Part shown: positions 56,226-64,000 of the stretch, piece by piece
Layout: every line of letters starts with the position of its first letter
How positions within the stretch are numbered: the stretch's first letter is position 1
Notes under the pieces: generated by a model
Told to the model about the DNA's origin: nothing
What the model saw: the letters and a program-made list of their open reading frames with translations, nothing else
Databases searched by the model: none
Program-made: the position numbers and the translations under genes
Assembly: GCA_023333565.1 (NCBI GenBank)
Contig: JAJKFH010000102.1
Location: 1,736,001-1,800,000, forward strand
Length of the DNA: 64,000 nt
Direction of reading: 5' to 3'
DNA from: Puffinus mauretanicus
Taxonomy: Eukaryota; Chordata; Aves; Procellariiformes; Procellariidae

Positions 56226-59200
56226 AATCAATTTCTACACAGACAGACACTCTAGAGACAGTGCCTTCAAGGTTCCACATGGCTGTACAGCAAATGCCGT
56301 AATCAGCATATGAAGGCACCAGGCAGAGCAGATCTGGAGCTTAGTAATACATTTCTCAAATGGCCAAAATACGCTGTGGGGGCTCTTGCCCTGAAAAGGG
56401 GTACCTACAGACCCGGACGGCCCCAGGGGGAATCTGGAGGTGAGGACAGTACAGAGAAAGGTCTTCCTCCCAGAAATGCTGGCTGCAGACCCGGGGTGCA
56501 AGTGTTGCCCGTGGGAACAGAAGGAGCTGATTGCCCTTGCCCTGACTCTGGCCTCACGCTGCTGGGACTGGGGACCCCAGGGCTGGGCTTCTGCTGCCTC
56601 CTCCTTCCTCTGCAGCCTGAAAAAAGGAGAAGATTGCTCTTAGAGGGGCTAGGAAGATTGACCATCAAAGTCTCATTTCTCCATGTTTACCAGGATTAAA
56701 AATGAGGGGTAGTGTCCAAGGTAGCAGGCTTCCCTGTCTGGATATTTCAGGGAAGAGATGATAAAAATTCATGTTCCAAAAAAAACCTGAAATGAGATCT
56801 GAAGGCAGGAGAATCAATGTTTTAAATAGTATTTTCTCTCCACTTTGCAAGGAGCCATAAGCAAATAGTTATTGTGAGTGATTTTTGCAGGATCTTTCCA
56901 CTAACCCTTCCAGCCACTGTGTGCTATTTGCAGCTGGGACCCAGTTTAATCCAGATGGGTTCTGGCGAGAGCCCTTGTCTGGGTGTGTTTGGAAAACCCT
57001 GAAACACTGATAGAAAAGGCAATGAGACACAGCAACACGCTGAACTGGGAGATCCAAATCCCTTTATTTGGATTTATCTATCTCATTTACTGGATATATC
57101 TCACTTAACCCCTTAATGATCTAAAGTTGCAATGGAGTGGGATTTGAAGACGAAATGAAAATAAGCAGGGAAAACTGAAAAACCCCAGGTGACAGGAGGG
57201 CCCTTAATGGGATTAGTGTGCATCCAGTTACTTCTGCAGAGCTCAGCCACCACAGGGCGCGAGCACAGTTGGAGCACAGGGAGGAGAAAAATGACGGCAG
57301 GGTCTAATGGGGAAAATGAATCCTATGAGAAAGAATTAAAGCAAACACATATCAAGGAGCGAGAATTTAAGGCTGCAAGAGATACGGGGTGAGTAAGTAC
57401 GGCAAATTAGAGCTAAATTTGCAAAACCATGGGGCAATAAAAAAATGCCAGTGTGATTTTGTGCTGTATTCACAGGCAGGGGGAAGATTTACCAGCTCTA
57501 TCCATTTCTGGTTTGACTAGAACCTGAGTTCAGTTTGGATTATCTTGTTATGAGAAGATACTGGCAAATGTCAAGACCAGCCAAAGAACAAATATCATCA
57601 AAACACAGTGTATGAGGAGAGTTTATTAAGACAGTAGAAATCCTCATTTGTTTAATGCATTCATGTGGTGACCCTGACCTGGAAATGCCTGAGCAGACTA
57701 ATGTGTAGTCTTACAGCGGGATAAATGTAAGGAGAATGGGGCAAAATGAAGAAAGGGGAACTCCACACTGGGCATCAGAGAAAGCTGATTAGAAAGATGT
57801 GCCGGGCATGGCACAACCTCTTGAGGCAAGCTCTCTCCATGCAGTACTGGTCAGTAAGGCACATTTTGTAGCAAAGTGTCTCTTTGTTAGAAAGTCAGCT
57901 GGAACAGGGAGTATGGCAACAATCTTGAACACAGCAAAGAGAAGAGCATGCAGCTTCATGGAGATAAGAGCAGACGGGACAGTGTCTCAGCTTCCTCAGG
58001 CATCAAGCTCATCGTGATACTACTCCTGTTGCCAGGAGGTCTATCAGGCTGAAGCTGGTCACCAGAGACACTTCCCCCCCCGGCACCTGTGGTACTGATC
58101 TCCCAGTTGGCACGTGCAGTGAGGCAGGGGTGCTCCCTCCTGTTTTTTGGGTACTCTGGAGCCGTGCCTCAGGGCCCACATGGAGCAAGCATCAGGGTCC
58201 TTTTTGCACTGTAGATATCAGGACCAGGGAGGAGGTTGCAAGAGATCAGCACTGACTTGTTTTTCATTCTGGAGACACTGGGATCTTGCTGTGTGCCTGC
58301 CACCACTGCATACCTCAAAACAAGTCTTTGCTCCATCATGATCCTGAACTTAAAACATCTGGGACATAATCACTTAATAAGAATAATTTGCTTTGATTTT
58401 GAATAACTTAAACCAAGGCATGATGGGAGTAAACTATGCGGTCTTGTTCACAGCAGATGCATTTATCTGAGATCATAATTTTGTGCCTCTCATTACCTCT
58501 TGGCAGGACTCCTTAGATAAGTATCAGGGTACAAAAGCTCCTTTCTACCCTGGTCAAACATTCTGCTTGTGAAACTGCTCTCTCAACGGTGTTTGAGCTT
58601 GTCCCCTGATCAGGAGAGATGAGGACAATGTCTCTGGCCTGCCTGAGTAGGTTTAGCTGTTCCTCGGGATGGTTTGGAAACCAGTTGTGCGGTGTTTTGC
58701 CAATAGTAGAGAATCCGATCTCCCTGTCCCGGCAGCTGCCAGGAGGCGGGGGCCCATGCCAGAAGCAGTGATGGAAAAGCACTTTTAGTCGTGGTTTTAC
58801 TGGCTGGACATGCAAATCTCTTCTGATCAGGTTTCGGTGCTGCGGAGAGTTAGCACTCACAAGCTGAGTTTGCAGAGGTGTGGATTTAATAGCTGAGCGG
58901 GGACGGGGAAGAGGGCTGCAGGCTCGCTTCTGCATGAGTGCTGATGCTGCAGGCAGGCCCCTGCTGCAGGCAGGGCTGGGGGCTGGGGAGGTGTCCCTGC
59001 AGCTGAGCACTGCCCTCCCTCCCAGTTTGGTTGTATCAGGACCTGTGCGATCCCAGCTGAGCTCCGGGAAGCCGCAATGCAATGGGGAGATGCTGTTTGG
59101 CCTAGGACTGGGTTGGCCGCGTGACTGGCAGTGTGCCTGGGACCTGGGAAGTTTGGGTTGGTGAGACCTGAAAGATGTGCAGCGCTGGGTGGTGCTGGGT

Positions 59201-59887
59201 GAGCACCGTTTGTGGGAAAATGATACTTCCCTCACTCCCAGGTGTGTTTTGCGTTAAATTAGTTGCTTTTAACACCATCTGGGTGCAGGGGCAATGCTTT
59301 ATGCAGTCTGAAGCTGTGTGTGGAAGGGTTCCTCTGCCATCGGAAACCAGGCTGACGAGTGCTGGTGGTCACAAGAAGACCCTGATAAGACTCCATAGAG
59401 CAGGTACACAAAAGCCTGTTTACCATGGGAGTGCATCTAATACCTGGATACCTGATACCTCACTAGGATCTCTGTAGGGTGGTACAGATTCACCCCTAGT
59501 GTAACACGGCGGAGAGAGTCATGCACCGACTGACATCCAGGCAGGCATTATACCACTGACATTCTTCATTTAAGGTTGCTTCAGGAGCAGTGAATAATGG
59601 ATGAATATCTGGCCTGCAGAACATCATCATTGGACATCAGCAGGACTTCTTGGACCAAACGTGTCCTTTTAGACCCCATGTTCCACCCGGGCGCTCTGTA
59701 AATATCTGCCTGCAGACCCATTCATCTGCAAGCTGCACGCTCTCCCCATTGTTTATAGAAGCAGCCCCATAGGTGTCATATTAATTAATACCTTCAGCTG
59801 GTTACTTTGCCTTTTTTCCATTTTATTTTTTTCCACAGCTCTGCTCTAAATTTAGACTTGTTTAAATACTCCAAGATGAAATGAGCA

Positions 59888-59903
59888 TTTTTTTTTTTTT
59901 TTT
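59888..59903. repeat. Poly-T run
   Basis: Sixteen consecutive T on the + strand. Confidence 0.9.
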
Positions 59904-60039
59904 GCTAGCAGCATTTTAAACCCTCATCAGGCACAGCGTTCTGAGCAGCAGGAAATTTAGGGCATGGAGGGAGACACCAAGGGAGAGCAGAATGCATGGG
60001 AAACAAAGAGCACTGAAGCATCTTCCCACCATCTCTGAA

Positions 60040-60095
60040 GGCAAGGCAAGAAAAAAAAGGAAGAATAAAGAAAAAGAAAAAGGAAAAGGAAAAGT
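60040..60095. repeat. A/G-rich simple sequence (GGAAAA/GAAAAA units)
   Basis: An almost purely purine tract with repeated AAAAG and GGAAAA units. Confidence 0.8.
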
Positions 60096-63000
60096 AAGTG
60101 AAAGCAGGTGCTCAGTTTGGGGAGAAATGTGAGCAGGCAGCAGCTTTCCTGGGTGCTGTCACAAAGGCACCCAGAGTAAAAGTCAACTTTATCCTTATCT
60201 CTCTACTACCAAAGGGTTAAGCTTAATCTTTTCCATTTCAAGTCCACATGACCTGAAGGAACTTGATTAGGAGGAAGGGAAACCCCATTTTAAAAGATTA
60301 AAGCCTTTTGTGATAAAGTGGCTGCACTAGAACAGCTTTTTCGAGGGAGGATGCTTTGCTTCATGGGGAGCCCCAGGAATTGCGGTGCCTCAAGTGACTA
60401 AATAAATGATGCTACTTATTCTGCTAATCTCCACGGCCGCAAAGACACTTGACTCAGTGCACGTCTAGCAATATCGTTTGTGTTGCCAAATCCTTCGTAT
60501 TAAATGCATGATGCAATAACCCTATTCAGAGGACACGCTACAAATACCTCCTTCTCCCTCCTCAGTGTGTTAATAAGGATTCACGATTTTGCATGGTTGT
60601 CAGGCCAGAGGTATTTGGGCCAAATTCGGGTTGCTCCAGCCTGGCTGGGCTAGAAAGAAGGAGAGTCCCTCCTCCCATGTGTTCCCCTGTCAGTGTCAGC
60701 AGGTGTGGGGGGGTACAGAGATGAGTTACTTGCCTTCATGGTCTGCCTTTATGGCCTCACCTATTTGCTGAAAACCTGGTGAGGATTTATTAGGTAATGG
60801 GCTGTTATAGGGTGCTTTGGAAATACAGGGTGTTCTCTAATTCTCTGCACTCTTGCGAAGGGGGACAGTGCAGCCCCCGGGGCTGGGGACCGTCTTCTTG
60901 CTTGGCAAGTGACGTACAGGGGCAAAGCAGCAAACCGCTCCGCTTCGCTCCCCTCCCCTGATTTATTTGGATCACATTGTCAGTGGTCCAGGGGTCAGAC
61001 TGAGCCCACAGGGTGGTTTTATCTGTTCCCCGGCGATGGAGGTGGGTCAGGGAGCCAGCGGAGCTGGGCTGCAGCACTCTGCAGATCTCTCTGTAGTGAT
61101 CTGGGCATTAAACATCTGCCTGTCAGGAAAAATGGCATCAATACAGATGAGCTGACTATCCCCAGCGTAGCGTCTGTGGGCCACGGGCTCTGCGGCTGTG
61201 GGTTTGCACAACATATACAGCAGCCGTGCCTGATCCCTGGGGAAGCTGCTGCATGCTACTGTAGCATAAATAAAGGGCAATGTCTAGGCAGAAAGCCTAT
61301 TTTCATCTTTTTTTTTTTAATCTTTCAAAGCTTTTCTGTTAACTTTTTTTTTGTTTTGCTGCTGATACTGAGTGCCCAGGCAACAGCTACTGTAGAAATG
61401 CATATCAGCATTGCTGGAATATTCAGAACTCAATTAAAAATCTTAAAAGTTTGATTTTTTTCCCCTTCTGTTTGATTTCACAGAAGGGAACGGCTTTGCC
61501 AAAATTCTAGGTCACAAATTATAACATTTCATGCTTTTCTCCTTTGAAAAAAAGGACTATTTCTTTCCCCACAAAAATCAGAGGCTATCGGTTTCAGTGT
61601 GATTAAAGATAAAAGCTGGGCTTCGGATACATTTTACCACACATTGATGTAGGTGTAGATAAAAACAGTCCATTCTTTCATGAATATTAATGAAAACATG
61701 TTTTGTGATTTTAGGCAACCATCAATTGTTATTATAAATACCCTGCCTGTTTTGAAGAAGAGAAAGGGGTGGGGGAAGGGTCTGCAAGGCTTTCCACATC
61801 CGATTAACACCATTTTGCAGCAGCTTGCGTTTTGCTCCGCAATTACTCTGTAGCGAGGGTGAAAGGTGTTTCCCTGCCCCACGGCTGCTCAACGGCCTGA
61901 TGGGGAACGGTCTGCAGCCCTCCCAAGCACGGCAGCGCCGGCGCTGTCTCCTTTTAAACTCTTTTAACCTCTGGTTACAATTCAAGTCACTTCCCGTCAC
62001 CCTAAATTGCTTGCGAGTCTGTAATTAGCTCAGTCACCTGCCAACTTTCATAACACACTCTCACTCTTCCTCCCTTCAACATCTGACAGCGTCTCACTCG
62101 GCGAGCGGCTTTCAAAGAGATTTCCCCTCCACCCCGGGGGTGTTCGTGCTGTGAGCCTGCCCCGAAAGGATGAAGATACAAATCGTGTTGTGCCCAGAAG
62201 GATCATTAAACACCGTCTTCGATTTCCTTCAAGGAGCACAAATTAGCTGAGGAAGCAAACCGGTGCATTTCTTGCTAGCAGTTTTTGTTCATGTTTTTAA
62301 GCCCCATCAGCATGGGATGATAGAGCCGGGAGCCCCCCGCGGTGGGTGAGGTCTCTCCAGGTTGCAGCCATCTCCTCCCGACACGGATGCCGGCTGAGAA
62401 GGACGTCAATCCCTCAGGAAAGAGTGGCTCACGAGGATTTAGCCTGGTCTAGGCACATATGTTATGAGAGCAAATAATCTCTCTCTTACTGCTGGAAGGT
62501 GTAACAGCGTGCAAAGTATGTCTGAAAAAATCAGTTTCTAGCAGCCTGGCTTATTCTGCTTCCTCCTGCTGTTGTCAGCAGCTGGGCAGCACGTGGGACA
62601 GTCAGTGGAGACATAGCGACAGCTCGGCAAACCATTTGCTTGGGTCGGGGACAGAGCAGTCTGCAGCATGCTTGAAATAAAACTAAGAACTGCATTCACT
62701 GTCCAGACAAAAAGTGGAATTTAGGATCACCAGAGCTATCGATAAATAAATAATGCATGCAGATGTTGCAAAAAAAGAAGATTCGAAATCCAAGTCGTGA
62801 TGTCTGTCTAAAATCATCTGCCGTTTGCTAAAGAAGCACTCCAACTGCCTGCCTTCTGGTTAGCGCAGCATAGAGGTTGAAGTTAACATCTTTCTGAGCC
62901 AGAGGCTCCTGAAGTTTCAGACAGAAGCCAAACAGTTGTGCCCCAAGGGATTTCTTCGCAGGAAATCTGATGTGCATAAAGTAGGCAGAGCGGCACTGAA

Positions 63001-64000
63001 ATCTCATTAGCGATGGTTGCTTGCTGCAGCTCTGACCTTAGCTTAATTCGTTCAAGTGATGCTGGAGTTAATTGGCATTCTCAGTTTGGAGTGATTCCCT
63101 TTTCTAGCTGCAGTTTAAACCTGGGTCTGCTCTGCTCACCAGGCCTATAAATCCCGTAGAAAGAAAAAGCATTACCTGGTTCTTCTTGTGCTCTAATGTA
63201 CAGTCTCACACTCTGACAGCCACTAAGCTACTTTATGTCTGTGTCAAAGCCAAATGTCATAGCAGGCAGCAGTGAAATGGGTGTTGCAGCTTGCATGCTG
63301 GTAATTCTGGTGGAGCACTTCTGCTCTGCACACTTACAACAGCCATTAGACCGCCATGTCTTCGTCCATTTTCAATGCATTACGTTGCAAGAAATGAAGA
63401 CCACATCTGAGAGACCGGGATGGCTGGAGTCAGCAAAGCCGCTCCGGCAATGCCGACGCAGGAGCGCTGGCAAACGCTGGTTTGAAGGGACAGGTCCCCG
63501 TGGTGGCTCTCGCAGGGTACATGTGAGCTGCACCTAACTGGGGGGGAGAGGGACGGCAGGCTCTGCCAGCACGGGGACCCATCATGCTGTTGGTGTTGTG
63601 CCTCAGGAGAGCCCTGGGCAGAGGAGGTGACGTTTCCATTGCAGGCTGGGACACAAGCGCTCTCAGCTGAGCAGCCGTGGCTGCGCGGAGATGGCTGCGA
63701 CCTGGCAGCAGTGGCACACCATGCTGCGCAGGGACCTGCCTTTTCGACATTAGTGGTGTACGTAGTCTAAATAATTATATCAGGCAGGTCGTATTCAAGT
63801 TTCCCCCTGCACTTTCCAGCTACATAAGACTCTACCAGCCGCTGAGTGTCACCTACCCATGTGGAGCCCATTGCTGGAGGGAAACCACGACCAAACACAA
63901 CAGCTGGGTTTTACAGCATACGCTGTTACGCAGCCTTATGGTTATCCACTCTCTGTCGCCGAGGCACAGGGCCAGCCACATCTGCCAGGACACTCCACCT

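Larger units (their letters stand above)
54950..64000. other. 5' flank of CACNA2D4, no recognised gene
   Basis: About 9 kb upstream of the gene. Human gene order would place DCP1B next on this side, but I found no DCP1B-like exon. The sequence holds a possible CR1 tail near 56185-56225, a poly-T run (59888-59903), an A/G-rich tract (60040-60095) and AT-rich stretches that might be regulatory (55390-56040, 61600-62240). Confidence 0.7.

Noticed and set aside
58513..59235. 240-codon minus-strand open frame upstream of CACNA2D4
   Set aside because: Composition is Ser/Pro/Arg-rich without any recognisable domain. No splice structure or promoter supports it, and the region is GC-rich enough for chance frames.
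1..64000. Nested LRTM2 gene
   Set aside because: In mammals LRTM2 sits inside a later CACNA2D4 intron. No leucine-rich-repeat coding sequence is visible here, consistent with the window ending before that intron.
55000..64000. DCP1B exons expected on the upstream side
   Set aside because: No EVH1-like or DCP1-like segment is recognised on either strand.
1..64000. CRISPR arrays, operons, tRNA or rRNA genes, or an unknown prokaryote-like system
   Set aside because: No regularly spaced repeats, cloverleaf sequences or tightly packed reading frames were seen. The spliced gene and avian repeats identify a vertebrate chromosome.

Overview
This window is vertebrate nuclear DNA and most likely from a bird. 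The coding information is split into short exons (46-163 bp) with GT/AG junctions. The interspersed repeats are avian: a 3' CR1 LINE copy ending in ATTCTATG-type octamer repeats, and a solo LTR of a type abundant in many non-galliform birds. It is not prokaryotic, and I see no operon, CRISPR array, IS element or phage.

The only gene I can support is CACNA2D4, which encodes the voltage-gated calcium channel auxiliary subunit alpha2delta-4. It lies on the minus strand. I could place 21 consecutive coding exons, from the signal peptide exon (start codon at 54536) to exon 21 (1276-1321). They join in frame with matching phases to 1934 nt, which is 644 codons plus 2 nt. The mammalian protein has about 1,130 residues, so the C-terminal part lies beyond the left edge. 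Reading right to left the exons give: signal peptide (exon 1), VWA_N region (exons 2-7), VWA domain with the DVSGS MIDAS motif (exons 8-13), and the start of the Cache/VGCC_alpha2 region (exons 14-21). The paralog call rests on close agreement with remembered vertebrate alpha2delta-4. Alpha2delta-1 and -2 have an Arg-rich RRR gabapentin motif, whereas this gene reads CRNRGW.

Layout: 1-1275 is intron 21 (partial). 1276-54536 is the gene, with its largest introns being intron 10 (about 9.6 kb), intron 2 (about 6.8 kb) and intron 1 (about 5.3 kb). About 54240-54850 is a GC/CpG-rich block over exon 1 and the proximal 5' flank. Just upstream are three TAATCC/GGATTA motifs (54858-54945) that match CRX/OTX2 sites, which fits a photoreceptor gene. 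From about 54950 to 64000 I see 5' flanking DNA with no recognisable exon. It includes AT-rich stretches that could be conserved regulatory elements.

Mobile DNA: intron 10 carries a solo ERV LTR (28701-29266) with a perfect 5-bp target duplication AGGTC and, about 110 bp further on, a 5'-truncated CR1 (29380-30190). Both are antisense to the host gene. Older CR1 remnants are visible at about 4690-5000, 14640-15195 and 21494-21565. I found no unknown multi-gene system. The observations most worth checking are the CRX-like promoter cluster, the departures from alpha2delta-1 at the ligand and metal sites, the uncertain N-terminus and the antisense LTR/CR1 pair.
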